NCBI GenBank assembly: GCA_943788135.1
Contig: CALSPC010000003.1
Span: 663,247 to 727,246, forward strand
Direction: 5' to 3'
From: an uncultured Paracoccaceae bacterium
Lineage (GTDB): Bacteria; Bacteroidota; Bacteroidia; Flavobacteriales; Flavobacteriaceae
DNA: 64,000 nucleotides
Shown piece by piece: positions 33,537-43,496 of this stretch. The notes under the pieces are model-generated. The model worked only from the letters and a program-made list of their open reading frames with translations. It was not told the DNA's origin and did not search any database. The position numbers and the translations under genes are program-made. Numbering within the stretch: position 1 is the first letter of the stretch; every line of letters starts with the position of its first letter.

Positions 33537-35663
33537 ATGAAACGAAATTTCAACATTTTTTTAGTCTCCATACTAATTGCTTTTGCGTCTTGTAGTTTTA
33601 CCCCCAAATCATTTGATGACCCAGATAAAGATAAGCTTCTAATGCAATTGATTACGTATTTATTAGAAGAGGGTCATTTTGAACCTAAGGCTATAAACGA
33701 CGATTTCTCTGAAGGCGTTTATATGCGTTTTCTAAAACAAATAGATCCATTTAAAAATTATTTTTATCAATCTGATATTGATGATTTTGAGCGTTTTAAA
33801 ACTGAAATTGACGATCAAATTTTAAATCAAGAAGTGCGTTTTTTTAATCTAGTTTATGAGCGATTAATGTTGCGTATCCTAGATACTAGAGCCGTTTATA
33901 ATCAAGTTCTAAGCGCTCCATTTGATATCGACTTAGAAGAAACCTTTAGTACAGATTATGATGACAAAGCCTATCCAACATCCAAGGCTGAAATGAAAGA
34001 CAATTGGCGGAAACAACTTAAGTTTTCAACGCTTGCAAATTACTATGATTTAGTAACTGAAGAAGCTAAAGAGAAGGACGAAACTGATGACCAAAAAAAA
34101 TCACTTGCAGATTTAGAGATTGAAGCTAGAGAAACAACCTTAAAGTCTCTTAATGAAACAGCAAGTTATATGGATGATTTAAGACGAGACGATTGGTTAT
34201 CTATCTACATCAATGCGATTGCTGAAGAATTTGATCCGCATACGTTCTATTTTGCGCCTCAAGATAAAGACCGTTTTGATGCCCAAATGTCTGGGAAGTA
34301 CGAAGGAATTGGAGCACGTTTACAAAAACGTATGGATGAAATTAGTATTACCGAACTCATTTCTGGTGGATCGGCATGGCGGCAAAATAAATTAGAAGTT
34401 GGCGATGTGATCTTAAAAGTGCGCCAAGAAGACGAGAGCGAACCCGTTAATGTGGTTGGTATGCGTTTAGATGATGCCGTTAAACTGATCAAAGGTCCAA
34501 AAGGAACAAATGTAATTTTAACCCTAAAAAAAGTTGATGGAACTATTGAAGACTTAAGTATCCCTAGAGATGAAATAGAGCTAGAAGAAACTTATGCGAA
34601 AACATCTACCGTCAAAAAAGAAGGCGCTACATTTGGGATCATTAATCTTCCAAAGTTTTATGTTGATTTTGAAGACTACAACAATCGAAATGCAGCCAGT
34701 GACGTTAAAAAGGAAATTCAGCGTCTCAAAGCCGAAGGCATGCAAGGGTTGGTCTTAGATTTGAGAAATAATGGTGGAGGATCTCTTAAGACTGTCGTTG
34801 ATCTAGGAGGTTTATTTATTAAAGAAGGGCCTATTGTTCAGGTGCGTTCTACTGGCCAAGACAAGGAAGTATTAAAAGATACAGATCGGTCTGTTGAGTG
34901 GGACGGTCCACTCGTTATTTTAGTCAATGAATTATCGGCCTCGGCTTCTGAAATCTTAGCTGCTGCCATGCAGGACTACAAACGTGCTATTGTCATTGGA
35001 AGTAAACAAACTTACGGAAAAGGTACTGTTCAAAATATTATTGATTTAAATCGAATGATTCGAGGAAATACCAATGGTGATATGGGGGCTTTTAAATTTA
35101 CAACTCAAAAATATTACCGTATTAATGGTGGATCAACGCAGTTAGAAGGCGTTAAAAGTGATGTCGTTGTACCAGATCGTTATAGTTATATTGATATCGG
35201 AGAAAAAGATCAAGATAACCCCTTGGCGTGGGACGAAATTGCACCTGCAACATACACAATTTGGAACAATGTTTTTGACTATGAAACCACCATTCAAAAC
35301 AGTAAAAACCGTATGAATTCTAGTGCCGAAATTAAACTTATTGATGATAATGCACGGTGGGTTAAAGCCATGAGGGATCAATCGGAATACCAACTCAATT
35401 TCTCGGCTTATTCAACAGCAATTGAACAAAAAGAAGAAGAAGCGAAACGTTTTGACGAATTGTCTGAATACCAAACTGATCTCAACTTTGAGTCTTTGCC
35501 CTATGAACTGTCTTTGATGGCTCAGGATTCAGTTTTAAAAGTTAATAGAACCCGCTGGCGCGAGAATTTAAGTAAAGACATTTATGTTGAAGAAGCAATT
35601 AATGTATTGAGTGATTTAAAAGATTCTTATAAAATCAATAAATTAGCCCAGATAAAAGACTAA
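33537..35663 (+). CDS. C-terminal (tail-specific) processing protease, S41 family
   Basis: This 708-residue lipoprotein-type precursor (signal MKRNFNIFLVSILIAFASC with a lipobox Cys) has a helical N-terminal domain (about 30-235) and a PDZ domain (about 250-345; YEGIGARLQ, LEVGDVILKV). The S41 catalytic core (about 360-560) has Ser in the NELSASASEIL motif and Lys in QTYGKGTVQ, and a Prc-type C-terminal domain follows (about 570-708). It resembles E. coli Prc/Tsp and would trim or degrade periplasmic proteins by their C-termini. The ABC permease gene follows after 6 bp. Confidence 0.93.
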   Translation: MKRNFNIFLVSILIAFASCSFTPKSFDDPDKDKLLMQLITYLLEEGHFEPKAINDDFSEGVYMRFLKQIDPFKNYFYQSDIDDFERFKTEIDDQILNQEVRFFNLVYERLMLRILDTRAVYNQVLSAPFDIDLEETFSTDYDDKAYPTSKAEMKDNWRKQLKFSTLANYYDLVTEEAKEKDETDDQKKSLADLEIEARETTLKSLNETASYMDDLRRDDWLSIYINAIAEEFDPHTFYFAPQDKDRFDAQMSGKYEGIGARLQKRMDEISITELISGGSAWRQNKLEVGDVILKVRQEDESEPVNVVGMRLDDAVKLIKGPKGTNVILTLKKVDGTIEDLSIPRDEIELEETYAKTSTVKKEGATFGIINLPKFYVDFEDYNNRNAASDVKKEIQRLKAEGMQGLVLDLRNNGGGSLKTVVDLGGLFIKEGPIVQVRSTGQDKEVLKDTDRSVEWDGPLVILVNELSASASEILAAAMQDYKRAIVIGSKQTYGKGTVQNIIDLNRMIRGNTNGDMGAFKFTTQKYYRINGGSTQLEGVKSDVVVPDRYSYIDIGEKDQDNPLAWDEIAPATYTIWNNVFDYETTIQNSKNRMNSSAEIKLIDDNARWVKAMRDQSEYQLNFSAYSTAIEQKEEEAKRFDELSEYQTDLNFESLPYELSLMAQDSVLKVNRTRWRENLSKDIYVEEAINVLSDLKDSYKINKLAQIKD

Positions 35664-35669
35664 ACAAGA

Positions 35670-36758
35670 ATGCAAAACCAAGGCTTAACAACATTAGCAC
35701 TCCAAAAATTTAAACAAAGCTTTTGGGGTGTTTTTAGTTTTTGGTTTATCATTTTTTTGGCTTTCATTTCTGTTTTTGTTTATGTTTTAGCACCTGATAA
35801 TTCTCAGTATGCAAATCAAATGCATCTGTCAATTCATTCAAAACCCCCGGGATTTAAGGTAGATATGCTGGTTACGCCCAATACATCAGTATCTAATCAG
35901 AGTGTTTTGAATCGTGTGTTTTTTGGCAGGAGCAATCCGCCTTCTGAAATACCAATCTCAAATTATAAATTTGAATCGCATCAAATAAAATATACCGAAT
36001 ATGCTTCAGAAGGACTAACGGGTTTAGAGAAAATTGTTGAAATTCCTACGGATTTAGAGCCCTCATTACGCCCTTTTGTTACTACAGAAACGTTTTTTTT
36101 TGGAACGGATAAATATGGTAGAGACCTTTTAAGTCGGATTTTAGTTGGTGCACGAATTTCATTTTCAATTGGCTTTGTGGCCGTTTTCATCTCTCTGTTT
36201 ATTGGAATACTCCTTGGGAGTATTGCGGGTTATTTTGGCGGTAAATGGGATAAGCTAATTATGTGGGTCATTAATGTGACGTGGTCAATTCCTACATTAC
36301 TTTTGGTTATTGCGATTACATTAGCCTTAGGGAAAGGGTTTTGGCAAGTTTTTATTGCAGTTGGTCTTACCATGTGGGTTGAAGTTGCCAGAATCGTTAG
36401 GGGCCAGGTGATGGGTGTGAAAGAAATGCAATATGTCACAGCTGCCCGTGCCTTAGGGTACACAGATTTCAGAATTATAGCGCAACATATTTTGCCAAAT
36501 ATTTTAGCACCAGTTATCGTAATATCAGCAGCAAATTTTGCCGCTGCGATCTTAATTGAAAGTGGGCTTAGTTTTTTAGGTATTGGGGCGCAACCTCCCA
36601 TGTCGAGTTGGGGCGCAATGATCAAAGATCATTATAACTATATCATTTTAGGAAAACCTTATTTGGCACTTATTCCAGGACTCTGTATCATGAGTTTGGT
36701 GATGGCTTTTATGCTGATTGGAAATGCCTTAAGAGATGCTTTGGATGTGAAAGCTTAA
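35670..36758 (+). CDS. peptide/nickel-type ABC transporter permease (DppC-like)
   Basis: This 362-residue inner-membrane permease has an N-terminal helix (FWGVFSFWFIIFLAFISVFV), an unusually long periplasmic insert (about 45-140) and a C-terminal BPD_transp_1 domain of five helices. It contains the EAA-loop AARALGYTDFRIIAQHILPN, which contacts the ATPase. The preceding motif FFGTDKYGRDLLSRIL is typical of DppC/OppC. No partner permease, ATPase or binding protein is adjacent, so the rest of the transporter must be elsewhere. It is convergent with the DUF4136 gene and overlaps it by 4 bp. Confidence 0.9.
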   Translation: MQNQGLTTLALQKFKQSFWGVFSFWFIIFLAFISVFVYVLAPDNSQYANQMHLSIHSKPPGFKVDMLVTPNTSVSNQSVLNRVFFGRSNPPSEIPISNYKFESHQIKYTEYASEGLTGLEKIVEIPTDLEPSLRPFVTTETFFFGTDKYGRDLLSRILVGARISFSIGFVAVFISLFIGILLGSIAGYFGGKWDKLIMWVINVTWSIPTLLLVIAITLALGKGFWQVFIAVGLTMWVEVARIVRGQVMGVKEMQYVTAARALGYTDFRIIAQHILPNILAPVIVISAANFAAAILIESGLSFLGIGAQPPMSSWGAMIKDHYNYIILGKPYLALIPGLCIMSLVMAFMLIGNALRDALDVKA

Positions 36759-37303
36759 AGCGGTATTTCTGGCGGATAACTACACAAAATTGAATTCACA
36801 AACGAATTTATGCGTTCGTCTTTATATTTTACACTTGTGGTTAGGTTTCCCCGACCAATCCCTTGCCAGATGAGTTCTTTTTGTTTGGCATCAATCAGAT
36901 CAATACATAAGGTGCCTTGAGTAGAATTTGAAACCGTATACTGCGCTCCAAAAAACGGACTAGGACCAAAGCCCCAACCATAGCCCCAGCCATAGCCAAA
37001 ACCACCAATATTAGTGCTTTGGACATTGACACGTTGTTGTTCTTTTGTGAAAAAGTTAACTAGTAAATCTGGAGTATCCGATTTTGTAAAACCTTTTTCT
37101 ACTAGTGCCTTTTCGATAGCACGTAAAATACGACGTTTATCTAAATCGCTTATTTCTGCACGATCCACACCTTCTTTATGGAATCCAAATGTTTTATAAG
37201 TTTCAAATGGGGCTACTTTATCATAATCAGTAACCACACGTACTGATCGACATGAGCTTAGAACTAATACAGCAATGACAAAAGGTAATATTTTAGTTTT
37301 CAT
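36755..37303 (-). CDS. DUF4136 lipoprotein
   Basis: This 182-residue lipoprotein has a signal ending in VLSSC. The body fits DUF4136: DYDKVAPFETYKTFGFH near the start, the helix RRILRAIEKALVEKGFTKSD, LLVNFFTKEQ and a Gly/Tyr/Trp-rich loop (GGFGYGWGYGWGFG), then LCIDLIDAKQKELIWQGIGR. The function of the family is unknown; it is envelope-located. Its 3' end overlaps the convergent permease gene by 4 bp. It lies immediately downstream of hutU (11 bp), so it may be co-transcribed with it. Confidence 0.85.
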   Translation of the reverse strand: MKTKILPFVIAVLVLSSCRSVRVVTDYDKVAPFETYKTFGFHKEGVDRAEISDLDKRRILRAIEKALVEKGFTKSDTPDLLVNFFTKEQQRVNVQSTNIGGFGYGWGYGWGFGPSPFFGAQYTVSNSTQGTLCIDLIDAKQKELIWQGIGRGNLTTSVKYKDERINSFVNSILCSYPPEIPL

Positions 37304-37314
37304 AAGAATTATTT

Positions 37315-39315
37315 TTATAGATTATCCAAAAGTGTTTGATCAACATTATTTGGTAGTGTTACTTTAAGCAGTGGTTCTGACTCCATTGCTCGTTTGATGG
37401 CAAATGTGGCTCCCTCATTTCGAGCCCAATTTCGTCTTGCAATACCATTATTCACATCCCAAAACAACATGGATTTTAAGCGTCTTTCAGCTTCTTTACT
37501 TCCATCAAGAACCATACCAAAGCCACCATTGATCACTTCGCCCCAGCCCACACCACCGCCGTTATGAATACTAACCCATGTAGCGCCTCGAAAACTATCG
37601 CCAATCACATTTTGGATAGCCATATCTGCTGTAAATTTGGAGCCATCATATATATTACTCGTTTCTCTGTAGGGTGAATCAGTACCCGAGACATCATGGT
37701 GATCTCGTCCTAAAATCACAGTACCAAGGGCGTTATTTGCTATCGCAGTATTAAAAGCTTCAGCAATTTTCATGCGGCCTTCAGCATCGGCATATAAAAT
37801 CCGAGCTTGAGAACCGACCACCAATTGATGGTCTTGGGCGCCTTTAATCCATTGGATATTATCGTTCATTTGTTGTTGAATCTCTTTTGGAGAATCTTTT
37901 TTAAGTGCTTCTAAAACTTCACAGGCGATAGCATCAGTTTTGGCGAGATCTTCTGCTCTTCCAGAGGCGCATACCCATCGAAATGGACCAAAGCCATAAT
38001 CAAAACACATCGGCCCCATAATATCCTGAACATAGCTAGGATATTTGAAATCAGTTCCGTTTTCGGCCATAATATCGGCACCAGCTCTAGAGGCTTCCAA
38101 TAGAAATGCATTTCCGTAATCAAAGAAATAAGTTCCTTTATCGGTATGTTTTTGAACTATAGCCGCATGACGCCTTAAAGAGGCTTTTACTTTTTCTTTG
38201 AATAATTCTGGATCAGAACCCATCAGGTTATTTGCCGTTTCATAGTCCATTCCAACAGGGTAATATCCCCCTGCCCAAGGATTATGTAAAGAGGTTTGGT
38301 CACTACCCAAATCGACATGAATATTAGCGTCGTAAAACCCTTCCCAGACATCGATCACATTACCTAAATAGGCAATTGATACGACGTCTTTATTGTGTTT
38401 TGCTTTGTGAACACGGTCGATAAGTGCATCTAAATCTGTAAAAACTTCATCAACCCATCCTTGAGAATGACGCGTGTATAGTGCTTTTTCATTGATTTCT
38501 GCACACACTGTAATACAACCTGCAATGTTTCCTGCTTTTGGTTGCGCACCACTCATTCCCCCTAAACCTGCTGTTAAAAATAAATGTCCAAGTGGGGGTT
38601 TGTTTAGTTTTCTAAAAGCATTGAGCACTGTAATGGTTGTACCATGAACAATGCCTTGAGGACCAATATACATATAGCTTCCAGCCGTCATTTGACCGTA
38701 TTGAGAAACGCCTAAAGCATTAAACCTCTCCCAATCATCGGGTTTGGAGTAATTTGGAATCATCATTCCATTGGTCACGACTACTCTTGGTGCTTCGGCA
38801 TGGGACGGAAATAATCCCATCGGATGTCCAGAATACATCACTAAGGTTTGAGTATCGGACATTTGAGCTAAGTATTGCATGGTCAAGCGGTATTGTGCCC
38901 AATTTGAAAACACGCTTCCATTGCCGCCATACGTAATCAACTCATGAGGGTGTTGAGCAATCGCATCATCCAAATTATTTTGAATCATTAACATGATTGC
39001 AGCAGCTTGCTTGCTTTTTGCAGGATAGGCGTCAATTGGACGCGCCACTATTTTATGGGTAGGACGGAAGCGGTACATATAAATACGACCATATGTATCT
39101 AATTCTATTTTGAATTCTTTGATAAGAATTTCGTGGTGTTTTTTGTCAAAATAGCGCAACGCATTTTTTAAAGCTAACTTGAGATCCTCAGAACTTAAAA
39201 TTGATTTTCTTTTAGGGGCATGGTTATAGCTATCATCGTACGGCCGTACGGGGGGAAGTGTTTCTGGAATACCCTCTAAAATTTCATCTTCGAATGTAAG
39301 ATTTCTTGTACTCAC
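37315..39315 (-). CDS. hutU: urocanate hydratase
   Basis: This 666-residue enzyme adds water to urocanate in the second step of histidine breakdown, using tightly bound NAD. It belongs to the longer urocanase form. Visible blocks are ITYGGNGSVFSNWAQYRLTM, YIGPQGIVHGTTITV, FLTAGLGGMSGAQPKAGNIA, the region FGPFRWVCASGRAEDLAKTD with the conserved Cys, and GVGWGEVINGGFGMVLDG. It starts with GTG at 39315, overlapping the stop of the upstream small gene as GTGA. No hutH, hutI or hutG is near. Confidence 0.95.
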   Translation of the reverse strand: MSTRNLTFEDEILEGIPETLPPVRPYDDSYNHAPKRKSILSSEDLKLALKNALRYFDKKHHEILIKEFKIELDTYGRIYMYRFRPTHKIVARPIDAYPAKSKQAAAIMLMIQNNLDDAIAQHPHELITYGGNGSVFSNWAQYRLTMQYLAQMSDTQTLVMYSGHPMGLFPSHAEAPRVVVTNGMMIPNYSKPDDWERFNALGVSQYGQMTAGSYMYIGPQGIVHGTTITVLNAFRKLNKPPLGHLFLTAGLGGMSGAQPKAGNIAGCITVCAEINEKALYTRHSQGWVDEVFTDLDALIDRVHKAKHNKDVVSIAYLGNVIDVWEGFYDANIHVDLGSDQTSLHNPWAGGYYPVGMDYETANNLMGSDPELFKEKVKASLRRHAAIVQKHTDKGTYFFDYGNAFLLEASRAGADIMAENGTDFKYPSYVQDIMGPMCFDYGFGPFRWVCASGRAEDLAKTDAIACEVLEALKKDSPKEIQQQMNDNIQWIKGAQDHQLVVGSQARILYADAEGRMKIAEAFNTAIANNALGTVILGRDHHDVSGTDSPYRETSNIYDGSKFTADMAIQNVIGDSFRGATWVSIHNGGGVGWGEVINGGFGMVLDGSKEAERRLKSMLFWDVNNGIARRNWARNEGATFAIKRAMESEPLLKVTLPNNVDQTLLDNL

Positions 39316-39482
39316 GTTTTGGATTTTTGTGTATTGGTACTGGTGTTATAGCCGTAGGGGCAATGCTTACAGCCACTCTCACAACAATAGCCGCGCTTGA
39401 GATGGTATTGTTCTGTAAAACAACGATATCCCTGTTGGGTTAAGTAAAAATCACCCGCTTCTATGGGAATGTGTTTTTTCAT
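39312..39482 (-). CDS. small Cys-rich conserved protein (DUF5522-like)
   Basis: This 56-residue protein on the minus strand reads GDFYLTQQGYRCFTEQYHLK then RGYCCESGCKHCPYGY. The closing Cys cluster CC-x3-C-x2-CPYGY is the hallmark of small conserved proteins I know as DUF5522, often next to hutU-region genes in Bacteroidota. Four Cys suggest metal binding. Its stop overlaps the hutU GTG start (GTGA), which supports translational coupling and confirms the hutU start. Confidence 0.8.
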   Translation of the reverse strand: MKKHIPIEAGDFYLTQQGYRCFTEQYHLKRGYCCESGCKHCPYGYNTSTNTQKSKT

Positions 39483-39576
39483 GTCAAACAAATATAATAT
39501 AAATTTTAAAGATATAACTTCTTATAAATTGTAGCTTTATTGTCAAGATCCTAAATATAATTGTGAAAGTATTTAG

Positions 39577-39584
39577 TATTTTTG
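39577..39584 (+). promoter_or_regulatory. -7 promoter element of the ACC-deaminase-like gene
   Basis: TATTTTTG fits the Bacteroidota -7 consensus TAnnTTTG. No good -33 element is seen at the usual distance. Its position shows that translation must begin downstream, at 39599 or 39605, rather than at the GTG at 39563. Confidence 0.4.
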
Positions 39585-39598
39585 CGCCTTTAGACATT

Positions 39599-40495
39599 AT
39601 GGGAATGCTTTCTATTAAATCATTAGAAAATATGAGTTTGACGACTCAGGTATCACTTAAGCCTGATTATTTGATACACCCAAAAGTCTCAGGAAATAAA
39701 TACAGAAAATTAAAGTATAATTTAGAAAAAGTAGTCGCAGAAAACTATAAAGGGATTCTTACGTTTGGTGGTGCATTTTCTAATCATATTGCTGCGACAG
39801 CAGCAGCGGGTCAAGCACTGAATATTCCTACTGTTGGGGTGATAAGAGGGGAAGAATTAGCATCTAAAATCGAATTAAATCCAACGTTAAGCTATGCACA
39901 ATCTTGTGGAATGCATTTAGAATTTGTAACCCGTTCTGTCTATAAAGAAAAAACAGATCCAGCCTATTTAAATACATATTTAGAAGCGTTTAAGCATTAT
40001 TATGTTCTTCCTGAAGGGGGCACAAATTCTCTAGCTATTAAAGGGTGTGAGGAAATTTTAACTCACAAAGATCGCGATTTTGATTTTATTTGTTGCGCTG
40101 TTGGAACCGGTGGGACTATAGCAGGCCTTATCAACTCGAGTTTGCCCTCGCAAAAAATTATTGGGTTTCCAGCCCTCAAAGGCGGTTTTTTAAACGAAGA
40201 TATTTGTAAATTTGCAACACAGTCAAATTGGGAGCTTTGGGATAGTTATCATTTTGGAGGCTATGCCAAAGTGGATTCTAAATTAATTACATTTATGAAC
40301 CATTTCAAAGCCACTTATAATATTCCATTAGATCCTGTTTATACTGCTAAAATGATGTATGGTATTTTCGAGGCGATTCAAACAGGAAGAATCTCAAAAG
40401 AAGCTAAAGTTTTAGCAATTCATACGGGAGGATTACAAGGTATTAAGGGGATGAATTTAAAGTTAAAACAAAAGAAATTAGAACTAATAAATTAG
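39599..40495 (+). CDS. PLP-dependent ACC deaminase / D-cysteine desulfhydrase family protein
   Basis: This protein of about 298 residues belongs to the tryptophan-synthase-beta PLP superfamily. The PLP lysine lies in KVSGNKYRKLKYN, followed by the substrate-side motif TFGGAFSNHIAATAAAG and the phosphate-binding glycine loop CAVGTGGTIAGL. The family includes 1-aminocyclopropane-1-carboxylate deaminase and D-cysteine desulfhydrase; the sequence does not tell which, and D-amino-acid turnover is more usual in flavobacteria. It is followed at 2 bp by the glucosaminidase gene. Confidence 0.87.
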   Translation: MGMLSIKSLENMSLTTQVSLKPDYLIHPKVSGNKYRKLKYNLEKVVAENYKGILTFGGAFSNHIAATAAAGQALNIPTVGVIRGEELASKIELNPTLSYAQSCGMHLEFVTRSVYKEKTDPAYLNTYLEAFKHYYVLPEGGTNSLAIKGCEEILTHKDRDFDFICCAVGTGGTIAGLINSSLPSQKIIGFPALKGGFLNEDICKFATQSNWELWDSYHFGGYAKVDSKLITFMNHFKATYNIPLDPVYTAKMMYGIFEAIQTGRISKEAKVLAIHTGGLQGIKGMNLKLKQKKLELIN

Positions 40496-40497
40496 AT

Positions 40498-41277
40498 ATG
40501 AAACACATTTTTATTTTTATTTCTTTAGGACTACTAGTCTCAAGTTGTGGGGCGAGACGTAAAGCCAGCTCAAAACCAGCACCCTCAAAAGTTGAGGTCA
40601 CAATAAACAAATCTTCCAATCCGAAGCCGTCAAAAAACACGCCTGTCACCAATACTGCTTTGGAGTATATTGATTACTACAAAACCATTTCTATTAACGA
40701 AATGCGTCTCTATGGTATTCCGGCGAGTATCACTTTGGCACAAGGAATTTTGGAATCGGGATCTGGAAAAGCACGTTTGGCGCGTCTTGCCAATAATCAT
40801 TTCGGAATTAAATGCCACGATTGGACAGGGCCGCGAGTGTATCACGATGATGACAAAGCTCAAGAATGTTTTAGGAAATACAAAGATCCGAGTGAATCTT
40901 TTCGAGACCATTCAGAATTTTTGGCAAATCGGAAACGTTATGCAGCTTTATTTGAATTAAAAATAGATGACTATAAAGGCTGGGCAAAAGGTCTTCGTAA
41001 GGCGGGTTATGCTACGGATCCAAAATATCCAAAAAAATTGATTAGCTTAATAGAACGGTATGAGCTATATAAATATGATACCAAGTTAAAAAAATCGCGC
41101 TCTAAAAAAGAACCTTCATCGTCCGCTCAAAAAATACGATATACTGTCAAAAAAGGTGACACATTGTATTCTATTTCAAAGGCCTATAATACTACTGTTG
41201 AAGCCCTAAAAAAGCAAAATAATTTGAGATCAACAGCTCTAAAGATTGGGCAAAAACTTACTATTTATTCAAACTAA
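40498..41277 (+). CDS. LysM glucosaminidase (GH73), lipoprotein
   Basis: This 259-residue exported peptidoglycan hydrolase has a lipoprotein signal ([12 protein letters not shown]), a Lys/Pro/Ser-rich linker (about 20-50) and a GH73 glucosaminidase domain (about 55-205). The domain shows [18 protein letters not shown] with the catalytic Glu, the [11 protein letters not shown] motif and [17 protein letters not shown] single C-terminal LysM domain follows (about 212-258; [20 protein letters not shown]). It would cleave the glycan strands of the cell wall. The hemL ATG follows 4 bp after its stop. Confidence 0.92.
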   Translation: MKHIFIFISLGLLVSSCGARRKASSKPAPSKVEVTINKSSNPKPSKNTPVTNTALEYIDYYKTISINEMRLYGIPASITLAQGILESGSGKARLARLANNHFGIKCHDWTGPRVYHDDDKAQECFRKYKDPSESFRDHSEFLANRKRYAALFELKIDDYKGWAKGLRKAGYATDPKYPKKLISLIERYELYKYDTKLKKSRSKKEPSSSAQKIRYTVKKGDTLYSISKAYNTTVEALKKQNNLRSTALKIGQKLTIYSN

Positions 41278-41281
41278 CGTC

Positions 41282-42568
41282 ATGAAATACCAACGTAGTA
41301 GTCAATTATTCAAAGCCGCTTCGGAAGTTATTCCGGGAGGCGTTAATTCACCTGTCCGCGCTTTCAAAGCAGTAGGAGGAACTCCTATTTTTGTTTCTCG
41401 TGCAAAAGGGGCTTATTTATACGATGCCGATGGTAATCGTCTTATTGATTATATCAATTCATGGGGGCCAATGATTTTGGGGCACGCGTATCCACCCGTA
41501 ATTGAAGCGGTCATAGAGAAAGCACAATTGGGAACGTCATTTGGAATGCCCACAGAAATTGAAACCAAAATTGCTGAACTTGCGGTTTCAATGGTGCCGA
41601 GTATTGATCAAATTCGATTTGTAAACTCAGGAACGGAGGCGTGTATGAGTGCAGTACGTTTGGCACGTGGATTTACCAAAAGAGAAAAAATCATAAAATT
41701 TGCAGGCTGCTATCATGGGCATTCAGATTCTTTTTTAATTCAAGCAGGAAGTGGTGCTGTGACCTTTGGAAGTCCAAACAGTCCTGGAGTAACATCAGGA
41801 ACTGCAAAAGACACCCTTTTAGCACCCTACAATAACTTAGATGCTGTAGCTGAAATTTTTGAAGCAAACCCATCCGAAATTGCTTGTATTATTGTGGAAC
41901 CTGTTGCGGGTAATATGGGATGTATTCCTCCACAGCCAGGGTTTTTAGAAGGGCTGAGAGCTTTATGTGATTCACATCAAGCCGTTTTAATCTTTGACGA
42001 GGTTATGACAGGTTTTCGTTTGGCAAAAGGTGGTGTTCAGGAATTGTATGGCGTCACTGCTGACATTGTGTGTTTTGGAAAAGTTATTGGAGGAGGATTG
42101 CCTGTGGGTGCCTTTGCCTCACGCCATGAAATTATGAACCATTTAGCGCCTTTGGGGCCTGTTTATCAAGCGGGTACTTTGAGTGGAAATCCCTTAGCAA
42201 TGGCGGCAGGTTATGCCATGCTTCAGGCTTTAGATGCAGATGCTAAAGTATTTGACCGATTGGCAGAAAAAACAGCATACTTACACAAAGGCATAGCCGC
42301 TGCTCTAACTGAAAATAATATTACACATACTATAAACAGAGTAGGGTCTATGATTTCGGTTCATTTTTCTGAAACTGCAGTTGTTGATTTCGAAACGGCC
42401 TCAGAAGGAAATAATGCGCGTTTTAAAGCCTTTTTTCATGGGCTTCTTGATGCTGGAATCTATATTGCGCCTAGTGCTTTTGAAACTTGGTTTATCACGG
42501 ATGCTTTATCCTATGAAGATTTAGACGATACCATAGCAGCTGTTGCCAAAGTGGCCTCTAAACTATAA
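41282..42568 (+). CDS. hemL: glutamate-1-semialdehyde 2,1-aminomutase
   Basis: This 428-residue PLP enzyme converts glutamate-1-semialdehyde to 5-aminolevulinate for heme synthesis by the C5 route. It has the motifs [20 protein letters not shown] near the N-terminus, [30 protein letters not shown] and the PLP lysine in [18 protein letters not shown] 41282 is chosen over an upstream in-frame start at 41246 that would overlap the glucosaminidase. It is convergent with the CDP-alcohol phosphatidyltransferase gene (6-bp overlap). Confidence 0.95.
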   Translation: MKYQRSSQLFKAASEVIPGGVNSPVRAFKAVGGTPIFVSRAKGAYLYDADGNRLIDYINSWGPMILGHAYPPVIEAVIEKAQLGTSFGMPTEIETKIAELAVSMVPSIDQIRFVNSGTEACMSAVRLARGFTKREKIIKFAGCYHGHSDSFLIQAGSGAVTFGSPNSPGVTSGTAKDTLLAPYNNLDAVAEIFEANPSEIACIIVEPVAGNMGCIPPQPGFLEGLRALCDSHQAVLIFDEVMTGFRLAKGGVQELYGVTADIVCFGKVIGGGLPVGAFASRHEIMNHLAPLGPVYQAGTLSGNPLAMAAGYAMLQALDADAKVFDRLAEKTAYLHKGIAAALTENNITHTINRVGSMISVHFSETAVVDFETASEGNNARFKAFFHGLLDAGIYIAPSAFETWFITDALSYEDLDDTIAAVAKVASKL

Positions 42569-43336
42569 GGGTTTTAAAACTAATTTTCGAAGGCCTACAA
42601 ATACTAAAATTAAGACGGAGTAGCCAATAAAAAAAGGAATGACATAGGCTTCTAATTTGAAAGCTAACATAGCTGCCATAAATAAAAGTTGAAATCCAAG
42701 TCCGTACATGGATACCAGCGTCATAAACCATTTTGGAAATGGCGGACTATCACTTGCGTTTTTGTCCATTAAATACATGGTTTTATCAAATGTGATATAT
42801 AAAATATCATAAATTTTATAACAAATATTCACCGTACGCTGACTTTCTCCCTTAAGAGCTTTTGGGGCAGCATCCTCAAAAATACGACTTGTAGAATCTC
42901 CCTCTACGGCATTTCTTAAAATGACATAATAATAGTTGTAAACGGTGCCTTGCAATTGAATTCCAAAAAAGGCAAGTAACATATACACTATCGAGCCATC
43001 AGTGATATACCAAAAGGCAAGTAAAAAACAAAAATTGAGAATAATATCGGCAATAGAATCATAGTATCGTCCTGTGTAGGAAGGAGTGTTTTTTAGACGG
43101 GATAATTCCCCGTCAGCAGCATCTAAAATAGATTTTAATATGATAAAAAATGCAGCCATTTTGTAGTGCCCATTAAGCATACATCCAATTGCAATAAGCC
43201 CCGCAACAATAAAAAGAGTTGTCACATGAATTGGTGTAAATCTGGTGTGTTTTAGCTGGTTTGCAATCCAATGCCCTGCAGTACGTCCATAGTCGGATAA
43301 GTCTAAAAACTGATATTGTTTTGGAAGTTTTGCCAC
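42563..43336 (-). CDS. CDP-alcohol phosphatidyltransferase family membrane protein
   Basis: This 257-residue protein has about six to seven hydrophobic helices. The family signature D-x2-D-G-x2-(A/S)R-x8-G-x3-D-x3-D is complete: DAADGELSR then GRYYDSIAD at about residues 88-113. It would transfer a phosphatidyl or similar headgroup from CDP-linked donors in phospholipid synthesis; the alcohol substrate is not evident. The gene is transcribed toward hemL and overlaps its end by 6 bp. A terminator-like hairpin with a T7 run lies in the divergent gap at about 43462-43486. Confidence 0.87.
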   Translation of the reverse strand: MAKLPKQYQFLDLSDYGRTAGHWIANQLKHTRFTPIHVTTLFIVAGLIAIGCMLNGHYKMAAFFIILKSILDAADGELSRLKNTPSYTGRYYDSIADIILNFCFLLAFWYITDGSIVYMLLAFFGIQLQGTVYNYYYVILRNAVEGDSTSRIFEDAAPKALKGESQRTVNICYKIYDILYITFDKTMYLMDKNASDSPPFPKWFMTLVSMYGLGFQLLFMAAMLAFKLEAYVIPFFIGYSVLILVFVGLRKLVLKPL

Positions 43337-43496
43337 GGATAACGGGGTTAAAATTGGTTTATTAATTACGGCGGCTAAGATACAATCATTTTTTGAAATT
43401 AATTTTTCAAACTACACTTTATCCATTCGATGCAAAGTTTTTAAAAAACACTATATTTAGATGCTTGCTTTTTAGCGAGTTTTTTTACACTAAAAA

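Noticed and set aside
36230..36625. Minus-strand open frame (131 codons) inside the ABC permease
   Set aside because: Antisense shadow of the EAA-loop region; no independent features.
43462..43486. Terminator-like hairpin with T7 before the GNAT gene
   Set aside because: No plus-strand gene ends upstream of it, one stem pair is mismatched, and it may be chance in a T-rich leader.
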